Assembly: GCF_007754425.1 (NCBI RefSeq)
Contig: NZ_CP037452.1
Span: forward strand, 6,737,164 to 6,801,163
Length of the DNA stretch: 64,000 nucleotides
Direction of reading: 5' to 3'
DNA from: Gimesia fumaroli
Lineage (GTDB): Bacteria; Planctomycetota; Planctomycetia; Planctomycetales; Planctomycetaceae
Part shown: positions 53,028 to 61,895 of the stretch, piece by piece
How the letters are laid out: each line of letters opens with the position of its first letter
Numbering within the stretch: position 1 is the first letter of the stretch
Notes under the pieces: generated by a model
Databases searched by the model: none
Told to the model about the DNA's origin: nothing
The model's input: the letters and a program-made list of their open reading frames with translations, nothing else
Program-made: the position numbers and the translations under genes

Positions 53028-55143
53028 TGATCACCTCTGTTTCTTTCGAGTCGTTGCGGACTGATTCGCTGTAAAGTCCGCCGTCGTTTTTGTGTGTGGA
53101 CGATTTGAACCAGCCATCGGGATGCGCCACCACAACTGCCATGTAGGAATGCTGATAAATCGCCCGATAGGCGGCGATGTCCTCCATCCCCGGCAAATCG
53201 AAATCAGTCATTGACAGCTTAACATCATCCGTGTGCCACCCCATGACGCCGGTACCAGGCACGTCAATGAAGGTGGTTTCGCGTACTTTCAGTCGGGCAT
53301 CGTAGACTGTTCGATCTTTGTAATAGCTGTCAATAATGCCGGGCTTGAGCTTACTGCCGTGGGCACAGGCGATGCACTTATATTTGTCGATCGCGGAACG
53401 CATCCGCTCGACGTAGTCAGGAGGATAGATCAGATCATCGTCACACGTCAGAATGTACCCGTCAAGGCGATCGGCCCAGAGGAATTTGGTGCAGCTCATC
53501 AGACTATTGTCACCGTGGACCACTTCTATTTTCGGGTTTTTCAAAAACGGGGGAAGAAACTGGTAGTCATTCAGATGTACTTTGATGCCGTCCACCTGGT
53601 CGACCAGCGAAGCGATGGTCTTTTCCAGGGCATAGACTCTCCGGGGGATGCTGGTCAGGCAGGCATAGACCTTGGAATCCCGCGCCGTGCTGATTCGATA
53701 ATCCGAGTCGAGTACGTCCTCCTGGGAGTCGAGTGTGCCGTATTGTCGCGGCTCGATCTTCTCCTGAGTTTTCCATAGTTCGTATCGGCGGATACTCTCT
53801 GCTTTGATTGCATCACGCTCCGGAGATTTGAGACCAAATCGCCCATCCGAGTTTGAAAGGCTGTTGCTACAGACACGGCGGAGAGCTGTTGTCTCACCTG
53901 AGAAGTGGACCGTTTTCTCGAATTCCGCGTTTGCATCACTGGGAAACTGTACCCGCTGAGAAAACTCAGTGTCTGCAGCACAGTGCCAGTTCCCATTAAA
54001 TCCATTCAGCGCCTCGAATGTATCCCGGCGTACAACCATTGTGCCATTCACAAGTCGAGGGTAAGGTAGACCGACATTTTTACCGGAATCGGCGATCGGA
54101 TGATTCTTAGGTAACGCGACATTGCGAGGCAAATGTGACTCCAGGGGGTTCAGGAACTGCGACATAATACTGCCCCATGCCTGCGCATGGTGCTCTTTGA
54201 TATCACTGATAGCAGTTGCAAAATGCCACGGCAGGTAGATGTCGTCACTGTCAGCAATACCAATGAACGCTGTTTTCATGTGATAAAACAGACTATTCGC
54301 GATTGCGTAGGGCCCGCAGTTTCGCTTGGTCTTGTACCAGGCTACGTTATCGAGATGTCTGTAACGTTCAAACAGGGGGCGGTCATCCTCTCGCGAGCAG
54401 TCATTGACCAGGTGGATGAAAGGTTTCACGCCAGCTTGCCAGAGAATCGAATCGATGGTCTGCGGCACCAGCTGCAGGTTTCGAAAATAGGGGACAAATA
54501 TGTCGATGTCATAGTCAGCAGAGACCACCTGTGGACTGCGATGAATCCGCTTTACCGGCTGGGATGAACGAGTCTGGTCCGCTTTTTGAATTGAGCCATC
54601 ACGGTACTGGAAATACAGTGTTCCGGTTTCGGAAAGATCGACTGGGCGACCAATACGAAAGAGGCTCTTGGAATCGTCACTCATCGCTGTATTTCCCAAC
54701 ACCTGCACACTGACATCCAGGTCATAGCTTCGCTGCCAGCGTTCGATGAGTTTCTGGATCTGCCTGTATTTGGCCTGAAAGTCTGGCAGCGTGTTCTGCA
54801 GGTAAATCTCAAGCTGACACCCGGTCAGTTCCAGTAATTCTGCGAGACGTTCGTGCCTCGTTAGCAGATTTCCTTTGAGATTCAGCCGGAGCTGACACTG
54901 ACTCTTTTGAATCTGTTCCCGGGGAAGCCATTTACAAAGCTCGGAATAAACCGTTCGAGACTGGTGGCTGCCCGTTGATTCAGCCCCGGTTTCTCCTCTG
55001 GAAAGACAGGCTATGGATTCGAGCACTTCCACGATCGCTGTAGACAACTCAAGGTCGGCACATCGATCCGATATGTCTTCCGTTTGTCCGGCACGCGGAG
55101 TATCTGGTAGTAAAATTTCTACAGCAAGGCATTCTGCGATCAT
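53002..55143 (-). CDS. Tandem glycosyltransferase with N-terminal degenerate radical-SAM-like domain
   Basis: The start is ATG 55143, overlapping the Fe-S scaffold stop (ATGA), giving 713 aa. Residues about 70-190 align with the middle of the radical SAM protein encoded three genes downstream, but the cysteines are absent: CQLRLNLKGNLLTRHERL against TQLRLITNGFFLQKHPDL, then RWQRSYDLDV against QWQQQYKFKL. A GT2-like domain follows (about 220-450; IDIFVPYFRN, IADSDDIYLPW with a DxD-like motif). The second GT domain has ACLTSIPRRV and TCDDDLIYPPDYVERM (about 505-690). The two catalytic domains probably add two successive sugars. Confidence 0.75.
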   Translation of the reverse strand: MIAECLAVEILLPDTPRAGQTEDISDRCADLELSTAIVEVLESIACLSRGETGAESTGSHQSRTVYSELCKWLPREQIQKSQCQLRLNLKGNLLTRHERLAELLELTGCQLEIYLQNTLPDFQAKYRQIQKLIERWQRSYDLDVSVQVLGNTAMSDDSKSLFRIGRPVDLSETGTLYFQYRDGSIQKADQTRSSQPVKRIHRSPQVVSADYDIDIFVPYFRNLQLVPQTIDSILWQAGVKPFIHLVNDCSREDDRPLFERYRHLDNVAWYKTKRNCGPYAIANSLFYHMKTAFIGIADSDDIYLPWHFATAISDIKEHHAQAWGSIMSQFLNPLESHLPRNVALPKNHPIADSGKNVGLPYPRLVNGTMVVRRDTFEALNGFNGNWHCAADTEFSQRVQFPSDANAEFEKTVHFSGETTALRRVCSNSLSNSDGRFGLKSPERDAIKAESIRRYELWKTQEKIEPRQYGTLDSQEDVLDSDYRISTARDSKVYACLTSIPRRVYALEKTIASLVDQVDGIKVHLNDYQFLPPFLKNPKIEVVHGDNSLMSCTKFLWADRLDGYILTCDDDLIYPPDYVERMRSAIDKYKCIACAHGSKLKPGIIDSYYKDRTVYDARLKVRETTFIDVPGTGVMGWHTDDVKLSMTDFDLPGMEDIAAYRAIYQHSYMAVVVAHPDGWFKSSTHKNDGGLYSESVRNDSKETEVINANKNHRV

Positions 55144-55550
55144 TCGTCTTTGTCTCCTTTCACCTGATGATTCAACTCGGTCAGCATGCTCTGTAAGGCT
55201 TCCCAGGCCAGCAGTCCGCATCGTTTTCTCCGCGGCGATAAAGGAATACGAATCGCCTGCAGCATTGCAGGGGCATCAAACTCCTTCAGAGAAGCAATTT
55301 CCATCCCCGTAATCAGTTCACACAATATGGAGGCAGCAGCCTGACTGATCACGCACCCCTGGGCTTCAAATTTAGCCTGAGTGATCTGGCTGTCTTCAAG
55401 TTGCAGATCAAGTATTACGCAATCACCACAGGTGCGATTCAACAGCGAAAAGCTGACCGTAGGTGATTCCAGTCGTCCCCTGTGGTGTTGAGACTCATAA
55501 TGCGCCCGCAGAAAATCTTCATCATCCAAGTCTGATTCCGGTGTCTCCAT
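55140..55550 (-). CDS. IscU/SufU-type Fe-S cluster scaffold protein
   Basis: The start is ATG 55550, 7 bp after the upstream GT stop, giving 136 aa. Homology begins at residue 12, so the longer frame is rejected. All three scaffold cysteines and the conserved Asp are present: CGD at 41-43 in RTCGDCV, Cys66 in GCVISQAAAS and Cys111 in KRCGLLAWEAL. The pattern is SufU-like. It is embedded between glycosyltransferase genes and overlaps the next one by 4 bp, with no cysteine desulfurase or other suf gene nearby. It may supply clusters to the radical SAM protein of the cluster. Confidence 0.88.
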   Translation of the reverse strand: METPESDLDDEDFLRAHYESQHHRGRLESPTVSFSLLNRTCGDCVILDLQLEDSQITQAKFEAQGCVISQAAASILCELITGMEIASLKEFDAPAMLQAIRIPLSPRRKRCGLLAWEALQSMLTELNHQVKGDKDE

Positions 55551-55557
55551 AGTTTGT

Positions 55558-56301
55558 TTAGCCTTCAACAGGAGCTCCTCTTTCTGATAATGATTCTGGG
55601 GGAATCGTATGCATGACATGCGAAGCCTGACGATGTCCCAGTGCGGAAGCCTGGGGATAGAGGGTGGAAGTTTTGCCGACATGCTGCGCCAGACTGGGAG
55701 AGTGCACAAAGTAAGGCAGATGCTGCCTTTCGCACCAGAGGCCCACGACAGCGTCGATCTGTCTCAAACCCTCTGCGGGTCCAAATCCCCGGTGACTCAA
55801 GACTGCGACATCGCTGAGAAGCAGACGGGCGGAGGGATTAGAGAAGACATAGGCTAATGCCCCCCAGCTATGCCAGCCGCGGTCTTCGCGCACGAAACCG
55901 GGGTCCTGATTTTGCTGATAATGACTGGGGCAATAGATCGAAACGACGCCAATTTCGGCAGCCGGCCACAAATGACATTCCAGATAATCGCGTGTGTTCC
56001 GGGCGAACAGTACATCATCCTGGCAAATCAGATACGCTTCGGATTTCGGATCGCGCAACATCATTTCTGTTAACGACAGATACCAGTTGGGGAAAGCGCC
56101 TAACTGCACCGGACGCTGTGTCGTGATCAAATCAGGATCACCTTCTGGCACCTCAACTCCCGGTTCTGCAAACAGCTGCAACTGTTGCCAGCCGGCCGCT
56201 CTGAGACTGGCAATGGTCTGCTGCAGCGTTGGCTGCGTGCGAGGGGCTGTTGTGATGCCGATAGACCACTGGTTGATATTGCGGTTTGAAAAAGCGTCCA
56301 T
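55558..56301 (-). CDS. GT-A-type glycosyltransferase (uncharacterised)
   Basis: The 247-aa protein opens with IGITTAPRTQPTLQQTIASLRAAG and contains AYLICQDDVLFA (acidic pair in place of DxD), VSIYCPSHY and WHSWGALAYVFS. This layout is of GT-A enzymes related to GT2/GT25-like families. The start ATG 56301 is followed closely by the homologous region also found in the truncated copy at 58922-59107. Gene order and spacing (7 bp to the scaffold gene) put it in the operon. Donor sugar unknown. Confidence 0.72.
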   Translation of the reverse strand: MDAFSNRNINQWSIGITTAPRTQPTLQQTIASLRAAGWQQLQLFAEPGVEVPEGDPDLITTQRPVQLGAFPNWYLSLTEMMLRDPKSEAYLICQDDVLFARNTRDYLECHLWPAAEIGVVSIYCPSHYQQNQDPGFVREDRGWHSWGALAYVFSNPSARLLLSDVAVLSHRGFGPAEGLRQIDAVVGLWCERQHLPYFVHSPSLAQHVGKTSTLYPQASALGHRQASHVMHTIPPESLSERGAPVEG

Positions 56302-56437
56302 GCTTTTCTGCCTTTTGAAATTGAAACAAGAGTCCGTATAGTTGGGTTCTGGGCGTGAGGGCCATGCCTGGAGGGATTATTTGATTCAATGATTTTCTGC
56401 CTCCCTTGAAAAACATGAATCAAATCAGATCACTACT

Positions 56438-57097
56438 TTAGCAGGCCTTACGTGCTTCATATTCTTCCTGACCAAAACGACTAATCTCAACAATTCCTTT
56501 CGGGAATTCCTGAGATCGCTTTTTATCCCAATGACCGTTTTGCTTATACAGTGATACATCAAAGCTGTTTTTGACTTCGAGCCACGCTGAAAGCCGTTTG
56601 AATACCTCAGAAGGAGAATTCAAAAGTTCTTCATACTTTATGATTTGACAAGATTCATGACCAAGAATATCGGGGAATGACAAAGCATAATCCCGGTATT
56701 CGCCATAGTATGCTTCAGGATCACTTTGATAACCGTCATGACCTCGAATAGCCCAGTTTCCTGAACCATTCCAGCTCTTCATGATTCCATCACGCTCACG
56801 CAACATAATAATGTACCGTGCGTTTGGCATGACTTCTTTAAACCATTGAGCATGTTTCTCTTGCCAGGGGCGTTTCAGTAGAACGTATTTTCTAGCAGGG
56901 TATAACTCTGAGACTTCCTGCAGGCGATTAATGTTTTTATCTGGGATACAGGCATTCTCCAGAACCCATGCCTCAGACCCTGCCCGGAAAAGTCCAAACT
57001 CGGGGTGCTTAGCAAGAATATATGTAAAAATTGTAGTTCCTGACCGTGCCATGCCTAACACAATGACCATTCGTTGATGGTTTGGAATCATACTCAT
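56438..57097 (-). CDS. PAPS-dependent sulfotransferase
   Basis: The 219-aa protein has the 5'-phosphosulfate-binding loop VLGMARSGTTIFTYIL (residues 13-28), the catalytic-base region and the 3'-phosphate-binding segment ARYIIMLRERDGIMKSW. It should move sulfate from PAPS onto a sugar hydroxyl of the glycan assembled by the neighbouring enzymes. There is no membrane segment, so it acts in the cytoplasm, before export. It is slightly shorter than most members. Confidence 0.9.
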   Translation of the reverse strand: MSMIPNHQRMVIVLGMARSGTTIFTYILAKHPEFGLFRAGSEAWVLENACIPDKNINRLQEVSELYPARKYVLLKRPWQEKHAQWFKEVMPNARYIIMLRERDGIMKSWNGSGNWAIRGHDGYQSDPEAYYGEYRDYALSFPDILGHESCQIIKYEELLNSPSEVFKRLSAWLEVKNSFDVSLYKQNGHWDKKRSQEFPKGIVEISRFGQEEYEARKAC

Positions 57098-57211
57098 TTA
57101 TCGAACCCTTGAAAAAACGTTTATTTCAATTCAGCAATTGTTTGATTTATATCTTCCTGAATGACAGAGTGCAGCTAAAAAGCGTGAGTACACAATTGTC
57201 ATTGAATGCTC

Positions 57212-58795
57212 TCAGATAGTCTTTGCTTTGCAAAGAATTACCAGATGCCCTTCGTGAAGCACCTCCCACCCCCGTTCGCGCAACCACGGTATTGCAAGTT
57301 TACCTCGCCTGCGAGATGTGTCTTTTCGGCAGGGAGTGTCGGCATATGCGATCAGGGAATGATCATGAAGTTTAGGATAAGCTGACTTTAGTTCCTCCAT
57401 ATAATCTTGAGCACAGGGAGAACGGTCAGAATCAATGCTGCCCTGGTACAAGACATCAATACTTCTGTCATCCAGTGAATCTAAGAATGAACACGCATGC
57501 TCATGGTGGACGCAAACGGATTTTTTTAAAAGCTCCCTCCACAAATTTGCGAATTTACAACTCCATTCACTCAGGGTGACGGATTCAACCCGCCCTCCAT
57601 ATTTAGAGCAGAATGCGCCGAATAAATAAGTGGAAAATGTAGCCCCTTCCCAATTCTCTTTGGGCTTGATCATGCCAGTCTCTACAATCACAGGGGCTTC
57701 AAAATGCTTTACGATTTCCTCGAACAGCAAATCAAAACCCTGATGGTTATCTTGATGGCCAAACACTCTCTGGTCATGTTCTTCTACAATTTTCTGAAGT
57801 TGAACATCGGCTCCAATCAGGCTTTTTGTTAAATAACGAGGTTTTTCAAGCATCCGCACAGATAGATCGGCCAGTATGCCAGGTTCGTGTTCGGAACCAG
57901 TTGTCTGTTCGACGATATTAAAAGGCGTTCGGAGCTGCCTGGTTTTGTTCTTACCAGCTAATGCCCGAATGACAGTATGAAGAGTGCGTTCTCTCGGTAG
58001 TGTGAAGTGTGAAGGAAAATGATGCGTCCATATTCCGATTGCTGGAGTGTTTGTATAACGCGTCAAATGTAATGGACCGCTATCAATTCCGATTAATAGA
58101 TCTGACATAGTCATAAGTGTCAAAAGTTCCTCAGTATTTAAACAACGTAAGTCATCAGTCAGATGTCGGACACGCTTATTACTGGTACGTGGGACACGGT
58201 TATCCCAATCCAGAAGGATGATAGTCCCAGACGTACGATCTAAAAGCTGTTGATACAACTCAACTGTAATTTCTGGTGAAATGTTTTTTCGCCTGGGAAG
58301 CGAATTCCCCATCGTATGCAGCAAAATGAGTGGTCTGGGTAGTTCTTCTATGAGTAAACGGACTTCTGCCCGTGATTTGTCAGAAAGAAAAGGTTCGATG
58401 TTTAATTGTATGGCACAATATTCATCCCATAACTCGTCGGGCTCCCCAATTTCAGGCATTGGTTGACGGCTGAGATTCATTCCCGCTTTATTATTTGACC
58501 AAGGGTGCAATTGATCTATTCGCGGTGGGTGTTTCCATGGATGGCGTTGAACATGATTCTGATTGGTTGTGATAATCTCTAAACCGGTTGGCTTATACAA
58601 AATGTGTTTGTCAGGTCGGCAACGGATTTTGAGTTTATGACCACGTTTCGCATAGAGCGGAAGTGAGTGAGCAAAATAAACACTATCTCCCAAACCATGA
58701 AAAAACTTCACTGGTCTGGATTCATTTGGATCAGGATTCGCATGGGCGTCCCGCCTTCTTGGTGTTTGCAAAATATCTTTATTCATCTCATTCAA
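57212..58795 (-). CDS. GT9-like glycosyltransferase fused to a methyltransferase-like domain
   Basis: The 527-aa protein starts at TTG 58795 (CAGG upstream; ATG 58786 is an alternative). Residues 25-330 resemble GT9 heptosyltransferases, with FHGLGDSVYFAHSLPLYAKRG and SDLLIGIDSGPLHLTRYTNTPAIGIW (the donor-binding 'D-S-G-P-x-H' motif). Residues about 365-527 resemble a class I SAM-binding fold: VIVETGMIK, GATFSTYLFGAF, GGRVESVTLSEWSCKFA and SIDVLYQGS, as in the Methyltransf_24 group. The fusion would couple addition of a sugar to O-methylation or to recognition of the acceptor. Confidence 0.78.
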   Translation of the reverse strand: MNEMNKDILQTPRRRDAHANPDPNESRPVKFFHGLGDSVYFAHSLPLYAKRGHKLKIRCRPDKHILYKPTGLEIITTNQNHVQRHPWKHPPRIDQLHPWSNNKAGMNLSRQPMPEIGEPDELWDEYCAIQLNIEPFLSDKSRAEVRLLIEELPRPLILLHTMGNSLPRRKNISPEITVELYQQLLDRTSGTIILLDWDNRVPRTSNKRVRHLTDDLRCLNTEELLTLMTMSDLLIGIDSGPLHLTRYTNTPAIGIWTHHFPSHFTLPRERTLHTVIRALAGKNKTRQLRTPFNIVEQTTGSEHEPGILADLSVRMLEKPRYLTKSLIGADVQLQKIVEEHDQRVFGHQDNHQGFDLLFEEIVKHFEAPVIVETGMIKPKENWEGATFSTYLFGAFCSKYGGRVESVTLSEWSCKFANLWRELLKKSVCVHHEHACSFLDSLDDRSIDVLYQGSIDSDRSPCAQDYMEELKSAYPKLHDHSLIAYADTPCRKDTSRRRGKLAIPWLRERGWEVLHEGHLVILCKAKTI

Positions 58796-58921
58796 GCTTT
58801 GCCTGGATTTAACTTGTGGAAGCGATATTTAAAATAAGGTCAAGATCTTCATAAATGATTCCGGACTGGAACCTTTGATGTTATCTGAAAACAATGAAAT
58901 CACATAAAGTAACCACATTGG

Positions 58922-59107
58922 TCACTCCGAATGGATCAAATCAGAATCGTCTGCCAGCATCACAATGTCGGGATTGGCAAACAGCTGTAACTGTTGCCAA
59001 CTTGCCTTTATAAGGCTGGTAATGGTTTGCTGAAAAGCAGGCTGGTCGTGGCGAGGTTGTAATACCAACTGGCTATTGACTGATAATGCGGTTTGAAAAA
59101 CTTCCAT
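58922..59107 (-). pseudogene. Truncated copy of the 55558-56301 glycosyltransferase
   Basis: From ATG 59107 the first 62 codons align with the N-terminus of the 247-aa GT: QQTITSLIKASWQQLQLFANP against QQTIASLRAAGWQQLQLFAEP (each given only in part). DNA identity continues into the 5' flank (TGCTTTTCTGCCTT). Homology ends after DSDLI, where a TGA soon follows. It is a remnant of a duplication within the cluster; the frame read upstream to 59224 is not part of the gene. Confidence 0.75.
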
Positions 59108-59195
59108 GCTTTTCTGCCTTATAAAACTCAAGTGTGTCAGGGATTCCGTTCCGTCAGCCTGATCTTGATGATTGGGGACGTTTACATAGTTCTTC

Positions 59196-60215
59196 TTACG
59201 CGGCTTGTGCTTCGAGGTCGGCAACAGAATGTGCTATCGATTCCGGTTGATTATATTGAAGGGCACCACCTTCGTAATACATTTCGATCCGCCGAATGAC
59301 GTCCTGTGGTGTGATCATGTTCATACATTGGGGGATCTGCAGGTTTTCATCCACCTGAACCGGATACAGACAAAGATCCTGGTCTTTGGGATCATTATCG
59401 CCCACCGGTTGGCAGCGTGATTTCCAGCAGCCTCCCTGATCACAACACCGCAGGGCACCGTTCGTATTCATAAACTGGTGATGAGGATAGGCCTCCCATT
59501 GAGCGGGTTCTCTGCCTCCCGCCAGAACGACGGCGGCCCGGTTTTTTGGTTTACCCCGTTTCGTTTCCACCGCGGCGGCCAAATGCATGGCAAACGTGAC
59601 CGGGCAGACCACGCCATCCGCGTGATACATGAGTCTGATGAACTGGCGAGTGTCTGTCTTCCCAATCAGGTTGATCACTCCCTTTAAGGGCGGGTGAAAA
59701 TGTTTCGCTTCGCCGCACTGCACGAATTGAATCCGGCCCCGGAAGTGATCGACAACCTGCTGATAAAACGCGGGGTTCCACCACTTGGCGGTGAAGTCAT
59801 ACTTTCCGCCGGCCATCATAATCCAGAAGTTCCCCCGAAAGCCGGTCTCTGCCACTTGAGACATCCAGCGTTTTTCCTGATCTGCCAGATGAATGTCTCC
59901 CTGGAATCTGGTGACCGGAATTTTCAGTTGCAGCTGTTTCTCCAGGTACTGGGTAAACCCATGAATGAAATGGAATGAACTGGTATTTGACTGATGCACC
60001 AGAGGATAGTGCATTTTAATCGTCGTGACTCCCGGCTCTTGGGGATCAAGAGGAGTGATGTAGGGATTATTCTCCCAGATTTGCATTGCGGTCGTGCGGA
60101 CATCGGTCAGATAGCGACCGGGATAGGCCCGATGAAGGTCTCGAACCGTCGCGGTCAGCATGACGATGTCGCCAGGGCTGAGTGAGTTGCTTAGAATGAT
60201 CTTCCGTGGTTCCAT
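59196..60215 (-). CDS. GT9-family (heptosyltransferase-like) glycosyltransferase
   Basis: ATG 60215 is preferred to the TTG four codons upstream (AAAGGA lies 12 bases before the ATG). The 339-aa protein has LSNSLSPGDIVMLTATVRDLHRAYPG, the GT9 'G-D-x-V/I-M-x-T' start. Its DFTAKWWNPAFYQQVV and VCPVTFAMHLAAA are equivalent to the donor-binding motif. A C-terminal cysteine-rich segment has CCDQGGCWKSRCQPVGD (seven Cys in about 55 residues). It is the first gene of the minus-strand cluster. Confidence 0.85.
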   Translation of the reverse strand: MEPRKIILSNSLSPGDIVMLTATVRDLHRAYPGRYLTDVRTTAMQIWENNPYITPLDPQEPGVTTIKMHYPLVHQSNTSSFHFIHGFTQYLEKQLQLKIPVTRFQGDIHLADQEKRWMSQVAETGFRGNFWIMMAGGKYDFTAKWWNPAFYQQVVDHFRGRIQFVQCGEAKHFHPPLKGVINLIGKTDTRQFIRLMYHADGVVCPVTFAMHLAAAVETKRGKPKNRAAVVLAGGREPAQWEAYPHHQFMNTNGALRCCDQGGCWKSRCQPVGDNDPKDQDLCLYPVQVDENLQIPQCMNMITPQDVIRRIEMYYEGGALQYNQPESIAHSVADLEAQAA

Positions 60216-60359
60216 TGGGCTGGCCAATCCTTTGGCTGGTTTAGAAATAATTTGGATAGAAAAAAAATTAAGTTACAGATAGAAGTCAGAGTGTTAAAAA
60301 TTGATTTCAAGTCTTGACAGAGTAATAATTGGGCAGGTCTATTATAAAAGAGTCCTGAC

Positions 60360-61883
60360 CCAATCCTGTTCGGCCCGGCAGTTGCTCACGGCGTTTGATT
60401 TTTGGATCAGGGCCTTGAGTGATTGTAAAATCTGCGGAGTGGCAATGCGAGCACTCGCTCTCAGATAAATCGGCGCAGCGTGAAGTAAGGCAGACGAGAC
60501 GTACCGACGGCCCGTGTTTCAGTCGTTCTGTTTTTGCAACCGGGAGATGTGCGCCAGCAGTTCTTCCTCGTCACACATGCCGGTGAAATACCAGCAGATC
60601 ATTTCATAGGTGCGTAACGACGGTTTGCGACCCGTCCACAGACTGATCAGCATGCAGGCGATGATCGCGCAGTAAGTCTGAATCTCGATGCCGTTTTGCG
60701 ATCTGCTCAACAGGTGACGACAGCCCAGCATATGCTTGAAGAAACGGAAGAAGATTTCAATTGTCCAACGATAACGATACATCAGCGCAATGATTTCAGC
60801 GGGAACGTCCAGCAGATTGGTCGCGATCCGCAACACGCCATCGCAGTTAGGCCCCGTGCTCTTGCCGCCATAGCGAGTTCGCTTCTGATGTGGTTCCATC
60901 TCGATCTGAATCAACCGGAGCTGATGATTGGGTTTTGATTTCGCTTGAGTTGATCCCAGTTGAATGATCTCATCACTCATGACGTGAGCGGCCCTGTCTG
61001 CGTCTGTCAGTTCCTGCTCTGATAGAACGTCGTAGACACTGTTGTCACGAATCCGGCAGACGTAGCTGCTGCCAGATTCGACAATCTGATTAAAGAGTTC
61101 GAATTTCGCGTAACCGCGATCCATCACATATGTGCGGTCCGATTCAACGGCGCGGTCCAGCACGGCTCGTTCGTCGAATTCTCCTCCGCCGGTGGGAGTG
61201 ACGTCGATTCGTGTCGGCACGTGGCAGTCCACTTCAAAGTGCGTATGCAGCGTCCAGTTCATCAGGTTGGAATGACCGGATTGTGTTTCGAGAAATGAAG
61301 CCTGGGCGATGCGGGGCAACGCGGTAATTACGGTTCCATCAACCAGGGTCATCGTATGCTTGATGTCCTGCAGTCGGCTGTCTTTCGCAATTGGCGCCAG
61401 CTTGTCACCCAGGGTGGCGATGATCGGCTTCAGTCGTTCCGAATCGAAGACAGCCACGGATTCAGAGAGCGAGCCAAGAGAAGCGCGGGGGCACTTCAGT
61501 TTTTTCTGGACCTTTTTGAGTTCACTGGCCTGCTGCAGACCGCGTAGAGACGTCACAATGGGATTAAAAAGATAGAGCAGGATCATCGTGCAATACTGAT
61601 CCATGTGCAGACTGCGATTGCCAGCGCGGTCACGTTCACAGCCGACGTCATGCAGTTCCTGCAGCAGGCTTCCCAACTGTCGGAAATACTTCAGGCCGGT
61701 GATTTCCTGTTCTTTAATCTTGGCGCGCTTCGTTCGTGGCATGACAGAAGTCTCAAACAGTCAACGCGCCTTCCTGTGTGCAGATTGACCAATTTACAAA
61801 CCACGAACGGCACGAATTACACGAAAACTCCCTGTTCGCAGTGATTTTTAAAAGGTAGCATAAACTGTGCCGAACAGGATTGG
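60360..61883. mobile_element. IS4-family insertion sequence, complete, 1524 bp
   Basis: The element is bounded by perfect 15-bp terminal inverted repeats: CCAATCCTGTTCGGC at 60360-60374 and its reverse complement GCCGAACAGGATTGG at 61869-61883. A 7-bp target duplication, TCCTGAC, flanks it at 60353-60359 and 61884-61890. It encodes one intact transposase on the minus strand. Intact ends, intact gene and identical target copies indicate a recent insertion. Confidence 0.9.
60519..61742 (-). CDS. IS4-family transposase
   Basis: The 407-aa DDE transposase has D1 in TLVDGTVI, D2 in YVMDRGYAKF and the IS4 signature Y-x2-R-x3-E-x6-K in YRYRWTIEIFFRFFKH. It starts at ATG 61742 and has no frameshift. 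It cuts and moves the surrounding 1524-bp element. The C-terminal HISRLQKQND is polar. Confidence 0.95.
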   Translation of the reverse strand: MPRTKRAKIKEQEITGLKYFRQLGSLLQELHDVGCERDRAGNRSLHMDQYCTMILLYLFNPIVTSLRGLQQASELKKVQKKLKCPRASLGSLSESVAVFDSERLKPIIATLGDKLAPIAKDSRLQDIKHTMTLVDGTVITALPRIAQASFLETQSGHSNLMNWTLHTHFEVDCHVPTRIDVTPTGGGEFDERAVLDRAVESDRTYVMDRGYAKFELFNQIVESGSSYVCRIRDNSVYDVLSEQELTDADRAAHVMSDEIIQLGSTQAKSKPNHQLRLIQIEMEPHQKRTRYGGKSTGPNCDGVLRIATNLLDVPAEIIALMYRYRWTIEIFFRFFKHMLGCRHLLSRSQNGIEIQTYCAIIACMLISLWTGRKPSLRTYEMICWYFTGMCDEEELLAHISRLQKQND

Positions 61884-61895
61884 TCCTGACCTCTT

